Part shown: piece after piece, positions 1 through 6,568 of the stretch | Position numbering within the stretch: the stretch's first letter is position 1 | Layout of the letters: the number at the start of each line of letters is the position of its first letter | From: Gammaproteobacteria bacterium | Lineage (GTDB): Bacteria > Pseudomonadota > Gammaproteobacteria > SZUA-140 | Assembly: GCA_003230195.1 (NCBI GenBank) | Contig: QIHH01000024.1 | Location: 1-15,155, forward strand | Length of the DNA: 15,155 nucleotides | Direction of reading: 5' to 3' | Made by a program: the position numbers and the translations under genes | Notes under the pieces: model-generated | Databases searched by the model: none | What the model was told of the DNA's origin: nothing | Seen by the model: only the letters and a program-made list of their open reading frames with translations

Positions 1-662
1 AAGCCTCCAAGATGGAAGATATGTTTTCTCAGATGGGGGCTAACAAAGTTGATATCCTCAATTTGTTGATTAAAGCCGATGTGCAGGGATCTGTTGAAGC
101 CCTGCGTGACTCATTGACCAAACTTTCGAATGATGAAGTAGCGGTGAAAATTGTGGCATCTGGTGTGGGTGGGATTAACGAATCTGATGTTAATCTTGCG
201 ATTGCCTCTGACGCCATTCTGATCGGTTTTAATGTGCGAGCTGATGCTGCTGCGCGCCGTGTTGGTGTTGAATCTGGGCTTTCACCGCGTTACTACAGTG
301 TGATCTATGATGTCATTGACGATGTAAGAACCTCTCTCTCTGGCATGCTTGCCCCTGAGATTAAAGAGCAGATTGTGGGAATGGCTGAAGTGCGCGATGT
401 CTTTACCTCGCCTAAACTGGGTGCAATCGCCGGTTGCCTAGTGATTGAAGGGGCGGTTAAACGTAGCAATCCAATCCGAGTTCTGCGTGACAACGTTGTT
501 ATTTATGAAGGTGAACTTGAATCATTACGTCGCTTTAAAGATGACGTGAATGAAGTTCGTGCGGGTACTGAGTGTGGTATTGGTGTTAAGAATTACAACG
601 ACGTTAAACCGGGTGATCAGATTGAAGTTTACGAAACAGTTTCGGTTGAGCGTACGCTTTGA
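1..662 (+). CDS. infB: Translation initiation factor IF-2, C-terminal part (partial)
   Basis: IF2 is the GTPase that brings initiator fMet-tRNA to the 30S subunit and promotes 50S joining. Only the last ~219 codons are in the window. The frame is open from base 3, so the gene runs off the left edge, and the ATG at 12 is an internal Met rather than the start. The visible part covers the last domains (a beta-barrel, the C1 region and the fMet-tRNA-binding C2 barrel). Diagnostic stretches are KADVQGSVEAL, GFNVRADA, YYSVIYDVIDDV, AEVRDVF, NPIRVLRDNVVIYEGELESL and FKDDVNEVRAGTECGIGVKN. These are nearly superimposable on E. coli IF2 as I remember it. The GTPase domain lies outside the window. The stop is TGA at 660-662, and rbfA follows 42 bp later, as in the nusA-infB-rbfA-truB operons of gammaproteobacteria. 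Confidence 0.97.
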   Translation, partial: ASKMEDMFSQMGANKVDILNLLIKADVQGSVEALRDSLTKLSNDEVAVKIVASGVGGINESDVNLAIASDAILIGFNVRADAAARRVGVESGLSPRYYSVIYDVIDDVRTSLSGMLAPEIKEQIVGMAEVRDVFTSPKLGAIAGCLVIEGAVKRSNPIRVLRDNVVIYEGELESLRRFKDDVNEVRAGTECGIGVKNYNDVKPGDQIEVYETVSVERTL

Positions 663-704
663 TCGTTATTGTTAGTGTGAAGCTAAGTGTAATGGTGTGT
701 CGGC

Positions 705-1094
705 ATGGCTAAAGAGTTCAGTCGCACATTAAGGGTTGGCGAGCAGATTCGGCGTGAAATTGCTCAATTGATTCAACAGGAAGTCAAAGACCCTCGGGTG
801 GGCATGGTGACAGTGACCGCTGTCGACATTTCACCTGATATGTCGCATGCCAAGGTGCATGTGACGTTGCTTGATGATGAGCATGACATCGCTGAATGTA
901 TTAAGGTACTGAATAATGCTGCTGCGTTTTTGCGTCGTGCGATAGGTCAGCGGATGCAGCTTCGTGTTGTGCCAACACTGCGTTTTCATTTTGATGCCTC
1001 GGTTGAACATGGTACGGCCCTTTCTGCATTGATTGATTCTGCGGTCGCTACCGATTCTAAAAACAGAGACAAGGATAAAGATGGCACGTCGTAA
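705..1094 (+). CDS. rbfA: 30S ribosome-binding factor RbfA
   Basis: RbfA is a small KH-fold protein that binds the immature 30S subunit near the 5' end of 16S rRNA and helps late maturation, notably in the cold. The 129 residues match the family length. Family features are the N-terminal FSRTLRVGEQIRREIAQLIQ helix, the KDPRVGMVTVTAVDISPDMSHAKV core, and a C-terminal LRFHFDASVEHG strand. The ATG at 705 is the natural start (MAKEFSRT) although the Shine-Dalgarno is weak. The 3' end overlaps the truB start by 14 bp (1081-1094), which suggests translational coupling. Its tail is short, hydrophilic and lysine/aspartate rich. Confidence 0.96.
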   Translation: MAKEFSRTLRVGEQIRREIAQLIQQEVKDPRVGMVTVTAVDISPDMSHAKVHVTLLDDEHDIAECIKVLNNAAAFLRRAIGQRMQLRVVPTLRFHFDASVEHGTALSALIDSAVATDSKNRDKDKDGTS

Positions 1095-1998
1095 GTCTGG
1101 ACGTGATATCAGCGGTATTCTGCTGTTTGATAAGCCCATTGGGATGAGTTCTAACGCGGTTTTACAACGCGTTAAACGTATTTTCAATGCGCGTAAGGCT
1201 GGCCATACCGGCAGCCTCGACCCTCTTGCTACCGGCCTGTTGCCAATCTGTCTGGGTGAAGCGACTAAAATGTCAGGCTTTCTGTTGGATGCCGATAAGC
1301 GTTACCAGGTCACGATTCAGCTTGGTATTAAAACCAGTACTGGTGACGCTGAAGGTGAAGTAATCCTCAGCCGTGAAGTGGCTCACTATAGCAACGCAGA
1401 GTTAACGTTGGTTCTGGCTGAATTCCTCGGCGATATTGAGCAGATTCCGCCGATGTACTCAGCTTTGAAGAAGGATGGTCAACCACTCTATAAACTTGCG
1501 CGTCAAGGTATCGAGGTTGAGCGTAAGGTACGCAATATCAAGATTCACCGTATTGAGATGTTGGCTGCTGAAGATGACCTGTTAGCGCTTGACGTCCACT
1601 GTTCTAAAGGCACCTACATTCGAACATTGGCAGAAGACATTGGTGAGCGCCTCGGGTGTGGTGCGCATGTAGCGGTATTGCGGCGTCTCAGCGTTGGCCC
1701 GTTTAGTGGTGAAAAAATGATTACTCCCGTACAGCTAGAAGATACCGCTGAAAATGGTGGTTTTGGGGCGTTGGATCAACTACTGCTGCCGATGGAAAAT
1801 GCGCTAGTGAATTGGCCGGAGGTCAGATTATCGCAAGACGTGGCTTTTTTTCTGAAGCGAGGCCAGGCGGTTGTAGTGCCTCAGGCGCCGCGTGAGGGGC
1901 TTGTGAAGCTATTTGCAGAGGAAAATATTTTTTTAGGCGTGGGATATATCATGGATGATGGTCGTGTCGCACCGAGGCGTTTGTTGAATATCGCCTAA
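1081..1998 (+). CDS. truB: tRNA pseudouridine(55) synthase TruB
   Basis: TruB isomerises U55 of the T-loop to pseudouridine in nearly all elongator tRNAs and also acts as a tRNA chaperone. The protein has 305 residues, typical of the family. The catalytic motif GHTGSLDPLATG contains the nucleophilic Asp47. Other landmarks are GILLFDKPIGMSSN near the N-terminus, QIPPMYSALKKDGQPLYKLAR, and CSKGTYIRTLAEDIG. A C-terminal PUA-like region ends in GRVAPRRLL. I take the ATG at 1081 (MARRKSGRDISG) because an AAGGA lies at 1070-1074 and conservation begins there. An in-frame upstream start at 1033 would only add residues encoded inside rbfA. The start lies within the 3' end of rbfA. Confidence 0.96.
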   Translation: MARRKSGRDISGILLFDKPIGMSSNAVLQRVKRIFNARKAGHTGSLDPLATGLLPICLGEATKMSGFLLDADKRYQVTIQLGIKTSTGDAEGEVILSREVAHYSNAELTLVLAEFLGDIEQIPPMYSALKKDGQPLYKLARQGIEVERKVRNIKIHRIEMLAAEDDLLALDVHCSKGTYIRTLAEDIGERLGCGAHVAVLRRLSVGPFSGEKMITPVQLEDTAENGGFGALDQLLLPMENALVNWPEVRLSQDVAFFLKRGQAVVVPQAPREGLVKLFAEENIFLGVGYIMDDGRVAPRRLLNIA

Positions 1999-2032
1999 AT
2001 TAGTATCGTTCCATCCAGAGCAGTTATTTATC

Positions 2033-2062
2033 TTGTCATTCATGTACTTAAGACGATAAAAT
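2033..2062 (+). promoter_or_regulatory. Candidate sigma70 promoter for rpsO-pnp
   Basis: The 114-bp gap between truB and rpsO contains TTGTCA at 2033-2038. Downstream is an AT-rich GATAAAAT at 2055-2062, which gives 16 bp to GATAAA or 18 bp to TAAAAT. In E. coli a separate promoter lies in the equivalent place before rpsO, so position and sequence agree. The roughly 45-nt leader that follows has a small CTTTT/AAAAG hairpin (2070-2081) and could host S15 autoregulation. I cannot model a pseudoknot with confidence. Confidence 0.5.
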
Positions 2063-2112
2063 ACCCGCTCTTTTTTAAAAGTAAGTAACGTTTGTAAAAC
2101 ACAGAGGAAATT

Positions 2113-2382
2113 ATGGGATTAAACGCTGAAACTAAATCACAGGTCGTTAGCGAGTACCAACGAGCAGACGGTGATACTGGTTCGCCAGAGGTGCAGGTTG
2201 CACTTCTGTCCGCGCGCATCGAACAACTGTCTGGCCATTTTAAAGAGCATATCCATGACAATCACTCACGTCAGGGTCTGCTAAGAATGGTAAGCCAACG
2301 TAGAAAATTGCTTGATTACCTGAAGAGAAAAGATAGCTCACGATATCAGGATCTGATTAAAAGCTTGGGGCTGCGTAAGTAA
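2113..2382 (+). CDS. rpsO: 30S ribosomal protein S15
   Basis: S15 is a primary 16S rRNA-binding protein that nucleates the platform of the 30S subunit and forms bridge B4 to the 50S subunit. The 89-codon product matches the universal length. Family landmarks are GDTGSPEVQVALLSARIEQL, HDNHSRQGLLRMVSQRRKLLDYL and the terminal KSLGLRK. A strong Shine-Dalgarno, AGAGGA at 2103-2108, precedes the ATG. The gene lies between truB and pnp, as in E. coli. In E. coli S15 represses its own mRNA through a leader pseudoknot. Whether that holds here is unknown. Confidence 0.98.
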   Translation: MGLNAETKSQVVSEYQRADGDTGSPEVQVALLSARIEQLSGHFKEHIHDNHSRQGLLRMVSQRRKLLDYLKRKDSSRYQDLIKSLGLRK

Positions 2383-2435
2383 TTCGTGCCTTACTCTCTT
2401 AACTATCAACGCTTGACTACATTAAGGAATTAAAT

Positions 2436-4523
2436 GTGACGCCCATTAAAAAAACTTTTCAATACGGAAACCATACTGTAACGCTCGAAACAGGTGAGAT
2501 TGCAAGACAATCAACCGCCGCAGTCATGGTAACCATGGATGACACCGCCGTGCTTGTGACCGTCGTCGGTCGCAAGGAAGCAGATCCTGGGCGTGACTTT
2601 TTTCCCCTGACCGTGAACTACCAGGAGCGTACTTACGCTGCGGGTAAAATTCCGGGTGGTTTCTTCAAGCGTGAAGGGCGACCAAGTGAGAAAGAGACAC
2701 TGACCTGCCGTTTGATCGATCGACCACTGCGTCCGTTGTTTCCAAAAGGATTCAAAAACGAAGTGCAAATTATCGCTTCAGTGGTTTCTTTGAACAAAGA
2801 GATCGACCCTGATATTCCAGCTATCATTGGTGCCTCTGCTGCACTGGCAATTTCTGGTATCCCTTTCAGTGGCCCGGTTGGCGCTGCTCGTGTTGGCTAT
2901 AAAAATGGCGAATACCTGTTGAACCCAACGTTTGCTGAACTGGAAGATTCTGATCTTGATCTTGTGATTGCCGGTACTGATAACGCAGTATTGATGGTTG
3001 AGTCTGAAGCAAAAGAGCTTTCAGAAGAAGTGATGCTGGGCGCTGTTATTTTTGGTCATGATCAGCAACAGGTTGTGGTTAATGCAATCAAAGAGTTGGC
3101 AACTGAAGTCAATACACCGGCATGGACATGGGAACCGGAAGCGACTGATGAAGCATTAGTGAGTGCGGTTGAAAGTGCTGCTACCGAAGCGGTGACTGCT
3201 GCATACCAGATTAAAGAAAAGCTGGTGCGTCAGGATCGTCTGGCAGAAGTTCGTAACGATGTGGTTGCGCAGCTCTGCTCTGCTGAAGATGCTAAATGGT
3301 CTGCCGAAGATGTTAAAGGGGTGATCAGTCAGGTTGAGAAAAGCGTTGTTCGTGGCCAGATTATCAATGGTGAGCCGCGTATTGATGGGCGTGATACGCG
3401 TACCGTTCGTGGTATCAACGTTCGTGTCGGGGTTCTGCCACGTACCCACGGTTCTGCACTTTTTACGCGCGGTGAGACACAGGCACTAGTGGTTGCAACA
3501 TTGGGTACTGCGCGTGATGCACAGATCATTGATGCACTCGAAGGCGAAAAGAAAGACCCATTCATGCTGCATTACAACTTTCCTCCATATTGTGTCGGTG
3601 AAACCGGTTTTGTCGGTAGCCCGAAGCGCCGTGAAATCGGCCATGGTCGTCTGGCGAAACGTGGTGTTGCCGCTGTTATGCCTGATATGGAAGAGTTCCC
3701 ATATGTGGTGCGTGTGGTCTCTGAAATCACTGAATCAAACGGCTCCAGTTCGATGGCTTCAGTTTGTGGTGCAAGCCTCGCGATGATGGATGCAGGTGTT
3801 GCACTGAAAGCACCGGTTGCGGGTATTGCAATGGGACTGATCAAAGAAGATAGCAAGTTTGCAGTACTGTCTGATATCCTCGGTGACGAGGATCATCTTG
3901 GTGATATGGATTTCAAAGTGGCAGGTACTGGCGATGGTATTACTGCGTTACAGATGGACATCAAAATTACCGGCATTACCCGTGAAATCATGGACGCGGC
4001 ACTAGAGCAGGCAAAAGAAGGGCGCCTGTATATCCTTGAAAACATGAATGCGGTGCTCTCGGCACCTCGTGATGATATTTCTCAGTACGCACCACGCATT
4101 ATCTCTATTAAGATTAATCCAGAGAAGATTCGTGACGTGATTGGTAAAGGTGGTGCGACTATCCGCGCACTGACCGAAGAGACCGGTGCCAGCATCGATA
4201 TTACTGATGACGGTGTTGTTAAAATCGCATCTGTTGACTGTGAAGGTGGAGAAGAAGCACGTCGTCGTATCGAGCAGATCACCGCTGATGTTGAAGTGGG
4301 CACCATCTACGAGGGTAAAGTTGCTAAATTGATGGACTTCGGTGCATTTGTTACCATCCTGCCAGGTAAAGATGGTCTGGTTCACATCTCTCAGATCTCT
4401 GATGAACGAGTAGAGAACGTTAGTGACAAGTTGACTGAAGGCGAAGTCGTTAAGGTTAAAGTGCTTGAAATTGACAAACAGGGGCGTATACGCTTGAGCA
4501 TGAAGGCAGTTAGTAACGGTTAG
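2436..4523 (+). CDS. pnp: Polyribonucleotide nucleotidyltransferase (PNPase)
   Basis: PNPase is a trimeric 3'-5' phosphorolytic exoribonuclease and a core degradosome component. Its 695 residues hold RNase PH domain 1 (about 10-140), a helical linker (about 145-240), RNase PH domain 2 (about 310-500), a KH domain with the IGKGG loop at 569-573, and an S1 domain (about 620-690). Catalytic residues match E. coli numbering exactly: Asp486, Asp492 and Lys494 in LGDEDHLGDMDFK. The phosphate-binding NGSSSMASVCGAS segment is intact. The start is GTG at 2436, with AAGGA at 2424-2428 seven bases upstream. An ATG two bases earlier is followed at once by TGA, so it cannot be the start. The C-terminus is shorter than E. 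coli PNPase and stops soon after S1. The gene lies 53 bp after rpsO, and its stop overlaps the convergent minus-strand frame. Confidence 0.98.
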   Translation: MTPIKKTFQYGNHTVTLETGEIARQSTAAVMVTMDDTAVLVTVVGRKEADPGRDFFPLTVNYQERTYAAGKIPGGFFKREGRPSEKETLTCRLIDRPLRPLFPKGFKNEVQIIASVVSLNKEIDPDIPAIIGASAALAISGIPFSGPVGAARVGYKNGEYLLNPTFAELEDSDLDLVIAGTDNAVLMVESEAKELSEEVMLGAVIFGHDQQQVVVNAIKELATEVNTPAWTWEPEATDEALVSAVESAATEAVTAAYQIKEKLVRQDRLAEVRNDVVAQLCSAEDAKWSAEDVKGVISQVEKSVVRGQIINGEPRIDGRDTRTVRGINVRVGVLPRTHGSALFTRGETQALVVATLGTARDAQIIDALEGEKKDPFMLHYNFPPYCVGETGFVGSPKRREIGHGRLAKRGVAAVMPDMEEFPYVVRVVSEITESNGSSSMASVCGASLAMMDAGVALKAPVAGIAMGLIKEDSKFAVLSDILGDEDHLGDMDFKVAGTGDGITALQMDIKITGITREIMDAALEQAKEGRLYILENMNAVLSAPRDDISQYAPRIISIKINPEKIRDVIGKGGATIRALTEETGASIDITDDGVVKIASVDCEGGEEARRRIEQITADVEVGTIYEGKVAKLMDFGAFVTILPGKDGLVHISQISDERVENVSDKLTEGEVVKVKVLEIDKQGRIRLSMKAVSNG

Positions 4524-4821
4524 TCATCTCCGTTGTTAGTTATTTGCGAAGGGTCCCTAGTGGACCCTTTTTTTTCGGTGTTTGTTCCATCAGCTTCTTT
4601 TGGGCCGCGTTTGTAAATAATATAACCATTGAGAAAATGGTTCAGCAGCAAGTCACTACACGCTTTGAAGTGTTTGTTTTCACGTTTGCGAAAGATGCCA
4701 GACAATTCTGATTTCTTGATTTCATAACCGGCGAGTTTAAAAACTTCAATAATATCGACCTCTTTAAGGTCAAGTGCGATGCGGAGTTTTTTGATTCATG
4801 GTCGATTATTTCTTTGGACAT
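4520..4821 (-). pseudogene. DUF1456 (YehS-like) single-domain protein, interrupted by a -1 frameshift at an A6 run
   Basis: On the minus strand the segment read from about 4795 to 4520 gives LRIALDLKEVDIIEVFKLAG, then EIKKSELSGIFRK, KHFKACSDLLLNHFLNG and a hydrophilic tail. This matches one repeat of the DUF1456/YehS family (LRxAxxLKExDIxxI...FRKxxHKxYxECxDxxLRxFLxG), whose function is unknown to me. No normal start exists in that frame, because TGA (4796-4798) lies just upstream. An ATG at 4821, overlapping the RRM gene end by 16 nt, opens MSKEIIDHESK in the neighbouring frame. The two frames join at TCA AAA AAC (4794-4786). Adding one A, or a -1 ribosomal slip on A AAA AAC, gives a continuous ~100-residue protein that reads MSKEIIDHESK(K/N) then LRIALDLKE. 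The options are a one-base deletion, a sequencing error in the homopolymer, or frameshifting. The last ~20 codons overlap the pnp terminator and the pnp stop. Confidence 0.7.
4549..4575 (+). terminator. Intrinsic terminator of the rpsO-pnp operon
   Basis: An 8-bp perfect stem AAGGGTCC / GGACCCTT (4549-4556 with 4562-4569) closes a 5-nt loop and runs into eight consecutive T (4568-4575). It begins 26 bp after the pnp stop. On the minus strand the same bases are coding sequence for the tail of the DUF1456 frame. There is no matching U-tract for minus-strand transcription, so it should act in the pnp direction. Confidence 0.9.
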
Positions 4822-5066
4822 TTTTCGGTGGCAAGTTGTACGGTAATTTTTTTCTCTAGGAATAGCTTTCCATCCTGATTCAGGGCACTTTTAGTGGCGG
4901 ATGGCTCGGCAAAGGAGATAAAAGCGTAGCCTTTTGGTGATTTGCTCTTTTTCTCAATAGGTAACATTATTTCGTTGATCTCACCATATATCGAAAAATG
5001 GGTGTTTAGCAAAGCCTCAGTAACTTCTTTATCGAGGTTGTTTAGATATATTTTATTATTTGGCAT
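4806..5066 (-). CDS. Small RRM-domain RNA-binding protein
   Basis: The 86-residue product is a single RNA recognition motif. RNP2 is IYLNNL (6-11) and RNP1 is KGYAFISF (45-52), with aromatic Tyr7, Tyr47 and Phe49 in the usual RNA-stacking positions. The predicted order is the beta-alpha-beta-beta-alpha-beta fold, followed by a short basic end (EKCPKK). Bacterial proteins of this size, related to the Rbp group of cyanobacteria and proteobacteria, bind single-stranded RNA, but their targets are mostly unknown. The start is ATG at 5066. The Shine-Dalgarno is weak. The 3' end overlaps the putative DUF1456 start by 16 nt, suggesting a two-gene unit. It faces the pnp operon, which may be coincidence. 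Confidence 0.88.
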   Translation of the reverse strand: MPNNKIYLNNLDKEVTEALLNTHFSIYGEINEIMLPIEKKSKSPKGYAFISFAEPSATKSALNQDGKLFLEKKITVQLATEKCPKK

Positions 5067-5150
5067 AGCTGCTCATAAGAATGTAACGAGAATATGGCTC
5101 TATTATGTGCCAGTTAGCCACTTTTGGCGATATTTTCCTACTACTAGAGG

Positions 5151-5173
5151 TGAAAAAAGTGATATTCACTTCT
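5151..5173 (-). terminator. Probable intrinsic terminator downstream of the HDOD cluster
   Basis: On the minus strand AAGTGA-ATA-TCACTT (plus 5157-5171) forms a 6-bp stem with a 3-nt loop, followed by a T6 tract (plus-strand A at 5153-5158, sharing its first bases with the stem). The stem is AT-rich and the loop tight, so termination may be modest. It lies about 30 bp beyond the stop of the last HDOD gene and before the RRM gene. The rest of the 5067-5203 gap presumably holds the RRM promoter. I see no clear -35/-10 pair there. Confidence 0.45.
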
Positions 5174-5203
5174 TTAGATTGATCAGTACAGCGGTTGAAT
5201 GGA

Positions 5204-6052
5204 TTAGATCTTCAACATGTCGATCACATCCTGGACATCGCTGCGTGCCTCTTCAAGCGCTGACAGGCTCTCTTCCGGTGTTAAACCAAGTGTCTTAAAT
5301 GCGGGGATCTTTGTCCAGTCTGTTTCATTGGAGGGGTGGATTTTTCCGATGTAAGTGTGGAAGTTTGCAATCATCACAATGTCTACATAGTCAGGACAAG
5401 GGTCAGAAATGTAGCTATAATTATCATGTTCAGATGCAACGGCAATAAGTTCTGGTGGGAAATTCCACCCCTCTAGTACAAGCCTTCCTATCTGAGCATG
5501 CAGCGTATAAGTAATATAAGTGAGTTTTTTTTTATCATTTTCAAGCTCTGGAAATTGATCAGCATAGGCAAGAACAGGTAGCGCCCCAATGTCATGAATC
5601 AGTCCTGCTAGCATCGCACAGTCTGGTTTAAGATTGGTAAAACGTTGTGCAAAAACATAGCTAATCGCAGCCACCTGTACTGAATGTAACCACTGCTGTT
5701 TCAAGATGGCATTGACTGTTTTTGATCCTTTCGATTGAAATACCTGTTCAATGACAATGCTATTGATTAGCGTCTTTACCTGTCTGGCACCAAGGCGAGT
5801 AATAGCGGCTTTGATGTTATCAATCTGGTCTTTTCCTCTAAACAGTGGGCTGTTGGCAGCCTGTAAAAGACGACCTGAAAGGGCGGCATCAATACTGATG
5901 ATTTTTGCTAGCTGAGCAGCTGATGAATCCGGGTCATCAACTGTTTCACCGATTTTAATGGCAACTTCGGGTAGAGTGGGTAGATCAAGCCGTTTATGTT
6001 TTATTTCCTCCAGCAGCCCGGTGATGAATTTGTCGATAAACTGAGCTTCCAT
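5204..6052 (-). CDS. HDOD-domain signalling protein (paralogue 1)
   Basis: The 282-residue protein is almost entirely an HDOD domain, a helical HD-superfamily fold found in bacterial signalling and regulation. Landmarks are LPTLPEVAIKI (24-34), the AANSPLFRG turn (65-73), AITRLGARQVKTL, His123 in WLHSVQVAAI, and the HDIG signature at 153-156 in LAGLIHDIGALPVL. Many HDOD domains have lost the HD pair but this one keeps it, so metal binding is possible. There is no transmembrane segment, GGDEF, EAL or receiver domain, so it is a stand-alone cytoplasmic HDOD. The start is ATG at 6052 with AGGAG upstream, which overlaps the stop of the HDOD fragment 11 bp before. Translation is therefore probably coupled. 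The partner and output are unknown. Confidence 0.92.
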   Translation of the reverse strand: MEAQFIDKFITGLLEEIKHKRLDLPTLPEVAIKIGETVDDPDSSAAQLAKIISIDAALSGRLLQAANSPLFRGKDQIDNIKAAITRLGARQVKTLINSIVIEQVFQSKGSKTVNAILKQQWLHSVQVAAISYVFAQRFTNLKPDCAMLAGLIHDIGALPVLAYADQFPELENDKKKLTYITYTLHAQIGRLVLEGWNFPPELIAVASEHDNYSYISDPCPDYVDIVMIANFHTYIGKIHPSNETDWTKIPAFKTLGLTPEESLSALEEARSDVQDVIDMLKI

Positions 6053-6063
6053 TGACCTAGCTC

Positions 6064-6348
6064 CTAAGGCAACTGTCTAGAGAAGGCTTGTTGAATATGC
6101 GCTAATTCATCCTGCGTATTTTTAATGGCACTGATGCAGTTTTCAGGTGAAATTGAGATTCGATTAAACGCTGGGACTGTATTCCAGTCTAGTTTCGTCG
6201 ATGGATGATCTGTGCCGATCTGTGTTAAAAAATTGGTAATAATGACGATGTCTGTGTAATTCAGATTAATGCCTAGATTGCGAAAAAAATCTTCATGTTC
6301 ACTTGCAACCGTGATCAATGGCGCTTCTATTAATTCATGAATAGGCAT
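6064..6348 (-). CDS. Truncated HDOD paralogue (C-terminal part only)
   Basis: The 94-residue product corresponds only to the last third of an HDOD protein. ITVASEHEDFF, then YTDIVIITNFL, TDHPSTKLDWNTVPAFN and SPENCISAIK align without gaps to the end of the 282-residue paralogue encoded at 6569-7417. They are more similar to that copy than to the one at 5204-6052. The segment with the HDIG signature and the N-terminal helices is missing. I chose ATG at 6348 because GAGG (plus 6355-6358) sits six bases upstream. An in-frame GTG at 6369 is an alternative. The frame remains open upstream to a stop at 6412-6414 and reads ISKVCNTAVADLRF, which loosely recalls the VSKVISADVVITTRL helix of the full paralogue, as if an internal deletion joined the two. 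It is probably a decaying duplicate, though it still has a ribosome binding site. Confidence 0.65.
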   Translation of the reverse strand: MPIHELIEAPLITVASEHEDFFRNLGINLNYTDIVIITNFLTQIGTDHPSTKLDWNTVPAFNRISISPENCISAIKNTQDELAHIQQAFSRQLP

Positions 6349-6568
6349 CTTGAACCTCAAATCTGCCACAGCGGTGTTACAAACCTTGCTAATAGACTCG
6401 CTACGTGGATATTACCGATGATTCGTGCTTTGCTGTGGCAAAGTTCGATGTCTAATCTATTGTGTTCAAAATTAATAGAGTTGTCCATTAGTATTATCTC
6501 ATCATTCCGTTAATGGTATGTTTTCAACGCTAGCAACATAGAATACGTAACGTTTTTCTAGTGGGCTA

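Noticed and set aside
1033..1080. Upstream in-frame start for truB adding 16 residues
   Set aside because: The extra residues are encoded inside rbfA and resemble no TruB N-terminus. ATG 1081 has a Shine-Dalgarno and begins the conserved sequence.
2413..2441. TTGACT in the rpsO-pnp gap as a pnp promoter
   Set aside because: No -10-like hexamer lies at a workable spacing downstream; the required position is inside the pnp start region.
4002..4385. 127-codon minus-strand frame antisense to pnp
   Set aside because: It is a shadow of the KH/S1-coding region with no recognisable domain and no ribosome site. Several similar antisense frames over pnp, sdhA and truB were set aside for the same reason.
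4942..5298. 118-codon plus-strand open frame
   Set aside because: It runs antisense to the RRM gene and into the end of an HDOD gene, shows no family features, and both overlapped genes are well supported.
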